DNA of 64,000 nucleotides, taken from NCBI RefSeq assembly GCF_037969725.1, contig NZ_CP150203.1:1194001-1258000 (forward strand), in the 5' to 3' direction. The stretch comes from Paenibacillus sp. FSL W8-0426. Lineage in GTDB: Bacteria; Bacillota; Bacilli; Paenibacillales; Paenibacillaceae. The notes beneath the pieces were generated by a model. That model was not told where the DNA came from, ran no database searches, and saw only the letters and a list, made by a program, of their open reading frames with translations. Positions 1 through 8,423 of this stretch are shown piece by piece; the stretch's first letter is position 1; every line of letters starts with the position of its first letter. Made by a program: the position numbers and the translations under genes.

Positions 1-210
1 GGTCAAATACTCGCCAAGGTGCATGTCTTGCTCCCCGTCCAGCATGTGCACCAGCTTCTCGCGTGTCTGCGGGGTCAGCGCGCCTTGCGCCGACGGGTGA
101 TCCAGCATCATGCGAAGCCAGGCGCGTTCCTGCGCCGTCCAGGTAAACAGTCCGGTTTCATTCAGCTTCGTCATCATCTGGTAATTGAACATTTTCTCGA
201 ACAGGTTCAT
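1..210 (-). CDS. WYL-type transcriptional regulator, partial (N-terminal part only)
   Basis: An ATG at 210 opens a reading frame that runs leftwards off the window without a stop; about 70 residues are visible, starting MNLFEKMFNYQMM. It is preceded by AAGGAG about 13 bases upstream and overlaps the 3' end of the next WYL gene by about 50 bases in another frame, which implies translational coupling. Pairs of adjacent WYL regulators are common in Paenibacillus, and this N-terminus resembles the second member of such pairs. The WYL domain itself would lie outside the window, so the family call is inferred from position and N-terminal resemblance only. Confidence 0.6.
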   Translation of the reverse strand, partial: MNLFEKMFNYQMMTKLNETGLFTWTAQERAWLRMMLDHPSAQGALTPQTREKLVHMLDGEQDMHLGEYLT

Positions 211-1513
211 AATACGCCGCAATCTCCTTCCATTCCTGGATCATTTCCTGCCGCAGCCTGCGCGGCTCCAGCACTTCGCAGCTGGAACCGAAGCTGCGCA
301 GCCATGGCTTGATTTCCGTTGTGCCGTTGACCTGGATTTCGTAGAGGAAAGATTCGTCCGTTTCCGGCGTGATCGTTCCCCATTGTCCTTGCAGCCGAAC
401 GCGATCCAGTATGAAATTGCGTTCGTTGTGCAAAGGATGGAAGAAACGTACCTTTACCGTTACCGGTTGGCCCGTGTCCACAAGCCAGCTATAGCGGCTA
501 AGTTCTGCCCATTCCTGCTTCAGCCGACTCATGTATTTTTCTTCGATGTCATCCTGTTCCTCCAGTTGGGTAATGCCTTCCATCCGGAATTTGACGAATC
601 TGCGTCTTCCCTGATAGCCGATGACATACCATCGTCCGTACTGGTGGTCGTATACAATCTCCAGCGGGATGATGCGATTGAGCCGTCCGCCCGATTCGCG
701 CTCGAACAACGGATTTGTATTCTGCGAGCTGTAACTGGACGGTTTTTTGGGCGAGTAGTATATGAACTGTACCCTTTTGCGCTCCCGGATGGCAGCAAGG
801 AGAGGATACAAATGGGCTTCGTCGAGAATGCGCGAGTAATAATGATACTTGTAAATGAACGGGTCCATCGCTTCTTCTTGCGGATAACTCGCGGCAATGG
901 CCTTTTTTAGACTGTCGCGCAGCAGGTAGCCCTGTACCGACGGAACCTGAGTATTCGCCATAATATCCACAAAATCGTACAGCTCCAGTTGTTCCTCTGC
1001 CGTCAGTTCCGTCAGCGCGTCCTGTTCCAGCTTGTAGCGATATGGCCTGCCGCCGGGCTGCTTGCGAATGACCCCGACTTCTTCCAGGTATTTCAGGTCG
1101 GAACGGATCGTTTTTTCGTCGGGCAGCGCCATGTCTTCAGGCATTCCCTCGCAGCAAGCATCCAGCAGCTCCATGGCAGTAAGCGGTTCATCCTGAAGGG
1201 CATGCAAAATAACGGATAAGCGCTGTACCTCGGTTTCTTTCATCGATTTGGCCCGGTACAGAAACAGCAACAGAGGCTCTGCGGAATCCCCGTATTGGAA
1301 CCGGATGAGGTCTGCTATTTCGACTCCTTGTTCAGGCGCGCTTTGCTGCTCTGCGACGGTTTGCACGATTTCCTTTAAACGGCGGGTCGTTTTGTCGAAC
1401 GTATGTATAGATATGCCAAGTCTCTCTGCGTATTGCTTGCGGCTGTAAGCCCCGCTTGTCAGCGAGAGCATGCGAAGAAACTGGATTTCCTTGTCAAAGC
1501 TTTCTTTGGCCAT
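158..1513 (-). CDS. WYL domain-containing HTH transcriptional regulator
   Basis: A protein of about 451 residues. The N-terminal third carries winged-helix-like segments (YSRKQYAERLGIS; then DEKTIRSDLKYLEEVGVI), and the middle and C-terminal parts have the WYL-type core: IIPLEIVYDHQYGRWYVIGYQG, followed by a GRRRFVKFRMEGI strand. WYL proteins are ligand- or nucleic-acid-sensing regulators, often near stress or defence genes. The ATG at 1513 is preferred because GGGGAG lies 8 bases upstream; a GTG at 1522 overlaps that site. It overlaps the next WYL gene and is divergent from the RNA-repair operon beginning at 1985, so it is a candidate regulator of that operon (inference). Confidence 0.85.
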   Translation of the reverse strand: MAKESFDKEIQFLRMLSLTSGAYSRKQYAERLGISIHTFDKTTRRLKEIVQTVAEQQSAPEQGVEIADLIRFQYGDSAEPLLLFLYRAKSMKETEVQRLSVILHALQDEPLTAMELLDACCEGMPEDMALPDEKTIRSDLKYLEEVGVIRKQPGGRPYRYKLEQDALTELTAEEQLELYDFVDIMANTQVPSVQGYLLRDSLKKAIAASYPQEEAMDPFIYKYHYYSRILDEAHLYPLLAAIRERKRVQFIYYSPKKPSSYSSQNTNPLFERESGGRLNRIIPLEIVYDHQYGRWYVIGYQGRRRFVKFRMEGITQLEEQDDIEEKYMSRLKQEWAELSRYSWLVDTGQPVTVKVRFFHPLHNERNFILDRVRLQGQWGTITPETDESFLYEIQVNGTTEIKPWLRSFGSSCEVLEPRRLRQEMIQEWKEIAAYYEPVRENVQLPDDDEAE

Positions 1514-1643
1514 GCGTTTCACTCCCCAATGGCTTATGTCGGGTGGGGCCGACCCGAATGCCCGACGTTGCCTGTTTGCTGCTGTTTATCCTCTATTGTA
1601 ACAGGCTTCCCGGCATGTTTCATGAAAGAGTGCCCATATTGTA

Positions 1644-1837
1644 AATATTGAAACTGCATTAATCAATCACACTAGGCCACTACGAGTGCAGTACCATCTT
1701 CCGATCGCTGTTATCCCCAGATTTTTTTGAATCCCCCTTTTCTAAGGGAAAAATCCGGTGATAAAGGCGAACGCTTCGCTTCTTCAGATTGGTTCTGCCT
1801 CTTCGTTAACGTGTGTATGTTTTTACAGTTTATATAG
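1644..1837 (-). repeat. MITE-like element, subfamily A, copy A1
   Basis: A non-coding element in the 470-base gap before the RNA-repair operon. On the minus strand it starts CTATATAAACTG, carries the family core GTTAACGAAGAGGCAGAAC, then a hairpin-rich block containing CACCGGATTTTTCCC and AATCTGGGGATAACAG, and ends near ATGCAGTTTCAAT, a partial inverted repeat of its start. The interior and both ends match copies at 33067, 53795 and 62585. It is a mobile or once-mobile structured repeat, not a gene. Confidence 0.75.
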
Positions 1838-1925
1838 ATGCATTTAACGGACATCTCGCCATACTTTCGCCATGTTCCCTCACGCGCGCGCGAGGCATAA
1901 TGATGAGGAAGAGCCAGTGAACGAT

Positions 1926-1962
1926 GAACCATTGAAGCACGAACCATTGAAGCACGAACCAT
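1926..1962. repeat. Short tandem repeat, 15-bp unit
   Basis: Two full copies of GAACCATTGAAGCAC followed by a partial third (GAACCAT) lie immediately upstream of the ribosome binding site of the first RNA-repair gene. It would fall in the untranslated leader if the promoter is further upstream. Function unknown; it could be replication slippage or a protein-binding array. Confidence 0.7.
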
Positions 1963-1984
1963 GGTGCGGAAGGAGTTGAACTAG

Positions 1985-2791
1985 ATGAACATGAACATTC
2001 AAGAAGAGATGAAACACACGATACGGCAGGAACTGGAGCGAATCGAACGGGACGAGCAGGTGAAAATCATCTATGCCTGCGAATCAGGCAGCCGTGCATG
2101 GGGTTTTCCCTCGCAGGACAGCGACTACGATGTGCGTTTCTTATACGTCAGGCCTTTGGAATGGTATCTCTCTATCGAAGAACAGAGGGATGTGATCGAA
2201 GTTCCGATCAGCGATCAGCTCGACATCAATGGCTGGGATTTGCGCAAAGCGTTGAAACTGTTCCGCAAGTCAAACCCGCCGCTGCTGGAATGGCTGCAAT
2301 CCCCGATCCAATACGATGAACGGTATAGCGTAGCCGAACGTATTCGTGGGTTGTCGCCGCTTACCTTTTCGCCAAAGTCATGCATGTACCATTACCTGAA
2401 CATGGCCAAAGGGAATTTTCGCGATTACTTGCAGGGCGAACGCGTCAAGATCAAAAAGTATTTTTACGTGCTGCGGCCATTGCTGGCCTGCGGTTGGATC
2501 GAACGCCACAATACGATGCCGCCGATGGAATTTGGGCAGCTCGTAGAAGAGTTAATTCCGGCAGACACGCTTTTATACTCCGAAATTACAGAGTTGTTGC
2601 GGCGAAAGAAATCCGGCGACGAGCTTGATCTGGAGCCCCAGCTGCCGGCCATTCACTCCTTTCTGAAGGAACGGATCGCGTGGTATGAACAGCGTGCAGC
2701 CGCCATGGCCCATGAAACGGTCGTCGATGTTGCCGAGCTGGATCGTATTTTCCGTGCCGCGCTGGATGAGGTATGGGCAGCATCGGAGTAA
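1985..2791 (+). CDS. RlaP-like nucleotidyltransferase of RNA-repair operon (COG3541/YcgL-type)
   Basis: A protein of 268 residues. The N-terminal polymerase-beta nucleotidyltransferase signature is clear: GSRAWGF followed by DSDYDVRFLYV, giving the glycine-serine helix and the Asp-x-Asp metal ligands. This matches the predicted nucleotidyltransferase group called RlaP, described by Burroughs and Aravind as a partner of RNA ligases in RNA-repair operons; its reaction is not established. The start has AAGGAG 9 bases upstream. The downstream hen1 gene begins 42 bases later, so the three genes 1985-6951 look like one operon. A role in 3'-end healing or terminal nucleotide addition is inference. 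Confidence 0.85.
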   Translation: MNMNIQEEMKHTIRQELERIERDEQVKIIYACESGSRAWGFPSQDSDYDVRFLYVRPLEWYLSIEEQRDVIEVPISDQLDINGWDLRKALKLFRKSNPPLLEWLQSPIQYDERYSVAERIRGLSPLTFSPKSCMYHYLNMAKGNFRDYLQGERVKIKKYFYVLRPLLACGWIERHNTMPPMEFGQLVEELIPADTLLYSEITELLRRKKSGDELDLEPQLPAIHSFLKERIAWYEQRAAAMAHETVVDVAELDRIFRAALDEVWAASE

Positions 2792-2833
2792 ATTCGAGCG
2801 GTACATCAATGAATTGCAAGGAGGCGAATTTGA

Positions 2834-4255
2834 ATGCATCTCATGATCAGGGCTAGCGGAGACGGCGCGGGTGCCGTTTCGCATTTGCTCGCCAAACATC
2901 CGCAGAACGTCTATGATCGGACGGACAAAGGCGTTCGCGTCAGAATGGTGTACACCAGGGACGAAGAGAACGATACAGAAGTGTTGATTCATGCCGAGCC
3001 GGACCCGGTGGATTTGGTTAAAGGCACGCCGGAAGGCTACGATATCACGCAATATATCAATGACCGGGAGTTTGTGACGAGCAGCTTGTTTTGCTCCTAC
3101 ATTCGCTCTGCACTCGGAACTGCATTAAACGGCAAACCGAAGGAGCCTTATCTGCAGTGGGTGGAGCATCCGTTTGACCTGGAGCTGACCTTTGGCCCGG
3201 TTGCCTCGGATCTGCCGGATAACGTGGTGGAAGGCTTATTTTCTCATGTCGGGTATGAGGTGTCCGTGGAGCGCGGCGAGTTATCCTATGCGTTCGAGTT
3301 GAAAAAAAGAAGCACGGTGCGCCGCATTTCCCTGCGCGGGAAAGCGACGGTACAGAATGCCCTGCGCCAGTTGTTCGTACTGATTCCGGTGTTGGACGAT
3401 TACAAGCACTATTTCATCGGAGAGGACGAAATCGATAAGCTGAGACGATACGGCAGCGGGTGGTTGGACGAACATCCGTTGAAGGAACTGATCGTGCGCC
3501 GCACGTTGAGGTTCTCCGATCTGATCCGGCAGTATGAACGAGTTGCCGGGCCAATTTCGGCAGTGCGTGCAGTAGAGCAGAAGGAGGAAGGCCCAGACAT
3601 GGAAAGCCCGGACATGGAATCGCCCCAAGAGCGGCCTGTTCGCTTGAATGAGCTGCGCTACCGGACGATTGTCGATATGGTGGCCGAGCTTCCGGCACGC
3701 AAGCGCATCGTGGACATGGGTGCCGGGGAAGGCAAGCTGTCTGCGCGGCTGGCCTATATGGCCGGCGTGGAATCCATTCTGGCCGTGGAACCTTCCGGAC
3801 AGTCCCGCCTGCGAGCCATGGAACGCTTCGCGAAGCTGGAGGAGCGCAGGGATGTCGTCGCTTTGCCGGAGGCCGTGATTGGATCCCTGTTTTATTTTGA
3901 CGAACAAATGCAAGACCAGGACGTCATGATATTGTGTGAAGTCATCGAGCATGTCGAGGAGTATCGCCTTAGCGGCATCATGGAGATGCTCTTGCATGAT
4001 TATCGGCCTAAAGCGCTTATCGTAACAACGCCGAATCGAGAGTATAATGCTGTCTACGAAATGGAGCAGGGGAGCATGCGGCATCACGATCACCGATTCG
4101 AGTGGAGCCGGGCTGAGCTGGCCGAACGCTGCAAGGCATGGACACGAAATAGCGGCTACACCTACGACATCCGGGGGATCGGGGAAGAAGCAGCCGGTTT
4201 CGGGCAACCGACACAGTTGGTGATCTTCACGCAAGGAAAGGAGCGGAACGCATGA
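2834..4255 (+). CDS. hen1: 3'-terminal RNA ribose 2'-O-methyltransferase Hen1
   Basis: A protein of 473 residues with the bacterial Hen1 layout: an N-terminal Hen1-specific half (about 1-240), an acidic linker with a repeated DMESP motif, and a C-terminal methyltransferase. The SAM loop VDMGAGEG is at 293-300. The Hen1 metal site is intact: E369, E372 and H373 in CEVIEH, with a further histidine in DHRFEW (about 420). The enzyme methylates the 2'-OH of the 3'-terminal nucleotide at a broken RNA so that the repaired junction resists re-cleavage. AGGAGG precedes the ATG, and its stop overlaps the pnkp start as ATGA, so the two are translationally coupled. Confidence 0.95.
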   Translation: MHLMIRASGDGAGAVSHLLAKHPQNVYDRTDKGVRVRMVYTRDEENDTEVLIHAEPDPVDLVKGTPEGYDITQYINDREFVTSSLFCSYIRSALGTALNGKPKEPYLQWVEHPFDLELTFGPVASDLPDNVVEGLFSHVGYEVSVERGELSYAFELKKRSTVRRISLRGKATVQNALRQLFVLIPVLDDYKHYFIGEDEIDKLRRYGSGWLDEHPLKELIVRRTLRFSDLIRQYERVAGPISAVRAVEQKEEGPDMESPDMESPQERPVRLNELRYRTIVDMVAELPARKRIVDMGAGEGKLSARLAYMAGVESILAVEPSGQSRLRAMERFAKLEERRDVVALPEAVIGSLFYFDEQMQDQDVMILCEVIEHVEEYRLSGIMEMLLHDYRPKALIVTTPNREYNAVYEMEQGSMRHHDHRFEWSRAELAERCKAWTRNSGYTYDIRGIGEEAAGFGQPTQLVIFTQGKERNA

Positions 4256-6951
4256 AAGAGGATCGGAACACAGATGTCCTGAAGAAGGAAAGAGGGACAG
4301 ACAAAGATACAAACAAGGATCAAGCTGACGCAAAATCAGTGGATAGGGCACATCACCGCGTGGTTCGCATGCCGCATGCGGGCATCGTCGTGCTGGTCGG
4401 GCCATCGGGCAGCGGCAAGACGACGCTGCTGCGGCGGCTCGTTGCCGAAGGTGCCCTTCTGTCTACCGAGGCGGTATCTTCCGACCAGTTCCGCATGCTG
4501 ATCGGAGACGACGAATACGTGGATTGGCGGAACCGTCCGCGCAGTGAAGCCGACGTCATTTACGCGGAATATCAGCAGGTATCGGCGAAGGCGTTTGAAG
4601 CACTGGAGTCGCTTGTCGGCATGCGCTGCCGTTTGAACAAGCTGACGTGGATCGATGCCACGCATCTGTATCCGGAGGACCGTCAACGCTTGGTGGATAT
4701 TGCCCGCAAGGCGCATGTGCCGGTTATTGCCGTTGTGCTGGACATTCGGGAACAGGAATTGCTGGCGCGTGATGCCGGAAGGGAACATCCGCGCGGACGC
4801 CAACGGGTCAAGCAGCAGGTGCAGCAATTCAAACGCACGCAGCGCGGAGTTCGCGAAGACGGCTTTGATGCGGTGTATGTCTTGAAGCAGCCGGACGATA
4901 TTGCGTTTGTCCGGGGAGAGAACCCGTTGATGGTCGACATCGGCACAGGAATCGATATCATTGGCGACATCCACGGCTGTTACGACGAAATGATGGAGCT
5001 GATCGAAAAGCTCGGTTATGTAAATCGCGACGGGGATGGGCTGTTTCGCCATCCGGAAGGCCGCAAGCTGGTCTCGGTAGGCGATGTTACGAGTCGTGGA
5101 CCGAAGTCTCTCCCAAGCCTAATGTTTTGGCACCAACATTGTGCCGCAGGACTTGCTTACATGGTGGACAGCAACCATGGCTGGAAGATCGCGCGTTATC
5201 TGGATGGGCGCAACGTCACGCTTGGCCACGGCGACGAATTGGTCGAGCAGGAATTGCGTCGGTTTGAAGAAGAGCGCGGCGAAGAAGCGGCTCGCCAATT
5301 CAAAGACGCATTGAAGCATTTTTTGCAGGAGGCTCCCTCGCATCTCGTATTCACCCGAAACGGCATCAGGCAAGTGGTTGTTGCCCACGCAGGCATTCGG
5401 GATCACTTTATCGGCAAACAGTCGGCTCGCATCCAGGATTACTGCCGGTACGGCGACGTGGAGGGCACGGACGCTGCGGGACGGCCGGTGCGCAAGGATT
5501 GGTACGTGGACCACAAATCCGGCGAGTGCATCGTGTGGGGTCATGATCCGAGGCCTTACCCCACCATCGTGAACGATACGGTGAACATCGATCAGGGCGT
5601 GGTATTCGGCGGCATGCTGACCGCATGGAGGATGCCTGAGCGGCAAGCCGTCAGCGTTCCCGCGCGGCAGGATTACGCGGGGGACCCGGACAGCCCGCTG
5701 CGGCGCTGGGAACGGCGGCGGTTCGCCGCGCCGAATCTGCGCAAGTTCACGGAAGGCTTCGCGGTTCAGACGGGCTCGCGGATGAATGTCTCCATTAACG
5801 GGGAGCAGGCGAGAGCCGCGATCGATACGTTCTCGCATTTTACCGTACCGCTCGAAGAATTGGTGTATGTGCCGCCTACGATGAGCCCGCCGCCCGGAAC
5901 CTGCTCCGTCGATGGGTATCTGGAGCATCCACGCGACGCATTTCAGTATTACCGGGCACAGGGAGTGACCCGCATGGTAGCCGAGAAAAAACATATGGGC
6001 AGCCGGGCAGTGCTTCTTCTATTCCGGGATGAAGCGGCAGGGCTGCAATGGGTGGGAAGGCCGATGCTGGGCAATATCGTGACGAGGTCAGGCAGATCGT
6101 TCTTCGACCCGGAGACGGAACGCGAGGTGCTTTCCCGATTGCACGCGGATCTTCGGGCGAACGGTTACTTTGAACGGCACTCCACCGAGTTTGTGCTGCT
6201 GGACGCCGAAATCGTGCCATGGAACCTGAAAGCGCGTGAGTTAATTTCGTCCCAATATGCCCATGTGGCCGAGGCGGCCATGATGGATCGGGACGTATTG
6301 CTGGATCAGTTGGGCAAAGCGCTGGCTGCCGGCCGGCATGTGGAAGACTGGGTCCGGGAAACGGAGAGAAAACGCGAAAATGCGGGGCTGTTCCGTGACG
6401 TGTTCCAGAAATACTGTTGGGACGTGAATGATCTAAACGATATCGCAATAGCTCCATTTCATGTGTTAGCGCATAGCACCGGAACGTTCTGGGACAAGTC
6501 GCACGAGTGGCATATGGAGCAGGGACGCGAACTGGCCGGAATGTCTTCGCTGATCGGAGAGACGGAGTATCGCGTCATTACGAACGAAGCCGAGGAAGAG
6601 GAAGCTGTCCGCTGGTGGGAAGAAATGACGGCAGAGGGGCATGAGGGAATCGTGATCAAGCCGGACAGGTTCCGTGCGTGGAACGGCGACAAAATGCTCC
6701 AGCCTGCGATCAAAGTTAGGGGGCGTTCCTACCTGCACATCATCTATGGCATGGATTATCTGGCCCCCGACAATCTGGAGCGTCTTCGCAAACGAAGAAC
6801 GTCCAGAAAGGAGCGTCATGCGCTGATGGAAAGCGCGCTGGGCATGGAAGCGATCGACCGCTTTGTTCGCCGTGAGCCTGTAGAACGCATTCACGAGTGT
6901 ATATTGGCAGCGCTGGCGCTCGAATCCGAGCGGATCGATCCGCGATTGTAG
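4252..6951 (+). CDS. pnkp: Polynucleotide kinase-phosphatase-ligase Pnkp
   Basis: A protein of 899 residues with three catalytic modules in the order of bacterial Pnkp. First is a 5'-kinase with P-loop GPSGSGKT at about 50-57. Second is a metallophosphoesterase with GDIHG (D239, H241), GDVTSRGP (D278, R282), SNHG (N308, H309) and later HAGI and WGHDPRP motifs. Third is a ligase/adenylyltransferase with nucleotidyl lysine K580 in KHMGSR and motifs EGIVIKPD and IKVRGRSY. It heals 2',3'-phosphate and 5'-OH ends and seals RNA with Hen1. The usual VDRG of the phosphoesterase reads TSRG here, but the catalytic arginine spacing is kept. About 30 charged residues precede the kinase. The ATGA overlap with hen1 and GGAG upstream support the start. 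Confidence 0.95.
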   Translation: MKEDRNTDVLKKERGTDKDTNKDQADAKSVDRAHHRVVRMPHAGIVVLVGPSGSGKTTLLRRLVAEGALLSTEAVSSDQFRMLIGDDEYVDWRNRPRSEADVIYAEYQQVSAKAFEALESLVGMRCRLNKLTWIDATHLYPEDRQRLVDIARKAHVPVIAVVLDIREQELLARDAGREHPRGRQRVKQQVQQFKRTQRGVREDGFDAVYVLKQPDDIAFVRGENPLMVDIGTGIDIIGDIHGCYDEMMELIEKLGYVNRDGDGLFRHPEGRKLVSVGDVTSRGPKSLPSLMFWHQHCAAGLAYMVDSNHGWKIARYLDGRNVTLGHGDELVEQELRRFEEERGEEAARQFKDALKHFLQEAPSHLVFTRNGIRQVVVAHAGIRDHFIGKQSARIQDYCRYGDVEGTDAAGRPVRKDWYVDHKSGECIVWGHDPRPYPTIVNDTVNIDQGVVFGGMLTAWRMPERQAVSVPARQDYAGDPDSPLRRWERRRFAAPNLRKFTEGFAVQTGSRMNVSINGEQARAAIDTFSHFTVPLEELVYVPPTMSPPPGTCSVDGYLEHPRDAFQYYRAQGVTRMVAEKKHMGSRAVLLLFRDEAAGLQWVGRPMLGNIVTRSGRSFFDPETEREVLSRLHADLRANGYFERHSTEFVLLDAEIVPWNLKARELISSQYAHVAEAAMMDRDVLLDQLGKALAAGRHVEDWVRETERKRENAGLFRDVFQKYCWDVNDLNDIAIAPFHVLAHSTGTFWDKSHEWHMEQGRELAGMSSLIGETEYRVITNEAEEEEAVRWWEEMTAEGHEGIVIKPDRFRAWNGDKMLQPAIKVRGRSYLHIIYGMDYLAPDNLERLRKRRTSRKERHALMESALGMEAIDRFVRREPVERIHECILAALALESERIDPRL

Positions 6952-6957
6952 CGGATG

Positions 6958-7003
6958 CAGGCAAGTTTATGGGAAAGGGGCCTTGCAAGCTTGCCTTTTT
7001 CTT
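6958..7003 (+). terminator. Probable terminator of the RNA-repair operon
   Basis: GGCAAG (6960) pairs with CTTGCC (6990), with an inner self-complementary GCAAGCTTGC, followed by TTTTTCTT. It lies 10 bases after the pnkp stop. The stem is short with a long loop, so this is moderately supported. Confidence 0.5.
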
Positions 7004-7137
7004 CATGTGATGATTTTCCGGAATGCTGCTTGATAATCACTGTTTTTTTGAGATTGATTCCCGTTGTTCAAAGGTCTTCATCGTCGGATAAACCTGGTTA
7101 TATTCGTTGATTTGGCGCGAGAGAGGAAGGGAAAACG

Positions 7138-7662
7138 ATGTTCAAAGTGGTGGAAAACGAGTTGGAACTGGTCATGTTTAATGGGATCTGGACTACGGTT
7201 TGGGCCGAGAAAGGGTATGAACTGGAATACTCGAAACAATTTCTGGAAAGATATGTCGTCATCACGGAGGAGGGACGCTACGTCGGGACGGCGGAAATCA
7301 AGCCCTTTTCCCGAGAAAGTAATATCAATGAAGTATGTGATTTCCAAGATCATCCGCTGATCGCCAATGGTTCCGGGGCGGTTGCCGAAATTGACAAGCT
7401 GGCCGTATTATCCTCGCACCGCGGGCCTTATGTTGCCGAACTGTTGTCGGCCGCCGTACAGTTTGCGGAATTTCACCGTTTGAATTGCTTTGTTGCGCTA
7501 TTGGAACCGATGCTGATCCGAGCGCTGCGAATTTCGTACCATGTTCCCGTAGAGAGGCTTGCGGACCGGATTTTGTACAAAGGGGGGGATGTCATTCCCG
7601 CGATTGTTCATGCCGAGGAGGTGTACACTCATCGCAGTCGTTATTCGTGGTTGATTTCTTAA
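7138..7662 (+). CDS. GNAT-like N-acetyltransferase
   Basis: A protein of 174 residues. The stretch YVGTAEIKPF followed by AEIDKLAVLSSHRG has the pattern of the GNAT beta4/acetyl-CoA-binding region, although the usual R/QxxGxG/A loop is poorly conserved (SSHRGPYVAELL). The C-terminal part contains the alpha3-beta5 region LLEPMLIRALR. Substrate unknown. The start is supported by GAGAGGAAGG upstream. It stands alone between terminator-like sequences. Confidence 0.6.
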   Translation: MFKVVENELELVMFNGIWTTVWAEKGYELEYSKQFLERYVVITEEGRYVGTAEIKPFSRESNINEVCDFQDHPLIANGSGAVAEIDKLAVLSSHRGPYVAELLSAAVQFAEFHRLNCFVALLEPMLIRALRISYHVPVERLADRILYKGGDVIPAIVHAEEVYTHRSRYSWLIS

Positions 7663-7838
7663 GGCGGACGGCAGGATGAATGGATTCATGTTGAGCGATT
7701 GTTTATAAGGAAACCGTTTCAGGGAACGGATCGCCATCCAATCATAGGGACGTTGGTCCGGTTGTGGAAAGGCGAGACCGGGATATTCCGGATACCCAAA
7801 CGAACCAAAGCCCTATATGATTACCCCCTGATCTGGGA

Positions 7839-7857
7839 GATAATGATAATGAGCATG
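7839..7857. promoter_or_regulatory. Possible Fur-type iron box
   Basis: GATAATGATAATGAGCATG resembles the classical Fur box: two direct GATAAT hexamers followed by a degraded inverted third. It lies about 45 bases before the start of the small gene at 7901. This is a motif match by eye only. Confidence 0.3.
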
Positions 7858-7900
7858 TTTTTATTGAAATCTCAGTTAGTAACGATAGGGGGTAACCTGC

Positions 7901-8152
7901 ATGGCATCCATGATTCTGCTGGTCAAACAGGCGGAGGACGATGAGAAGGTTATTTATCGATTCGGGCCGGATGAGCGCAAGATGGGACTTATCGAAATGA
8001 ATAAGATCAAAGAAAGCGTCAAGGAATTGGAGCCGGTCCGGGTCGAGGGCGTCAATTCAAGCTTTTATTTCAATCGGGCAGCGCAGCGGCTGGTTCGGTA
8101 TTTGTTTAGGGAAGGCGGGAATTTTCCCGATCGAACGACGTTTGAGTCCTGA
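7901..8152 (+). CDS. Conserved small hypothetical protein
   Basis: A protein of 83 residues, MASMILLVKQAEDDEKVIYRFG at its start, with no signal peptide or membrane segment and a charged, mixed alpha/beta composition. AGGGGGT lies 7 bases upstream of the ATG, a strong ribosome binding site, and a good terminator follows at 8213. I do not recognise the family. A possible Fur-like box lies upstream. Function unknown. Confidence 0.65.
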   Translation: MASMILLVKQAEDDEKVIYRFGPDERKMGLIEMNKIKESVKELEPVRVEGVNSSFYFNRAAQRLVRYLFREGGNFPDRTTFES

Positions 8153-8212
8153 TTCTTTGCGGCAGGGGGATCACTTCCTTGCAGCTGCCATGTTTTTTGT
8201 ACACGATCATGA

Positions 8213-8257
8213 GAAGTTCACATGGATCCTTCGAGGGTTACATGTGAACTTTTTTGC
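8213..8257 (+). terminator. Rho-independent terminator
   Basis: AAGTTCACATG (8214-8224) and CATGTGAACTT (8241-8251) form an 11-bp perfect stem, followed by TTTTTTG. It terminates the small gene ending at 8152. Confidence 0.85.
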
Positions 8258-8423
8258 GTTTTTACGCATGTTTGGAATTTGTTTAGAACGGGTTTGTTAA
8301 AGTGGGGTTATTGAACTAATAAAATTCAGGACTAAGGTAGTGTTTTCATGATCTGTCATCCTGCTGAATAGTAGGAATGACCTTCATGAACCTCCGATCT
8401 GTTGTCGAAGGGAGACAATATTT

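Noticed and set aside
3281..4405. Long minus-strand frame (374 codons) opposite hen1 and pnkp
   Set aside because: It lies wholly opposite genes with complete family motifs, has no ribosome binding site and has a Cys/His/Leu-rich translation typical of an antisense frame.
7699..7944. Plus-strand frame of 81 codons
   Set aside because: No ribosome binding site, and it overlaps the better-supported gene at 7901 in another frame.
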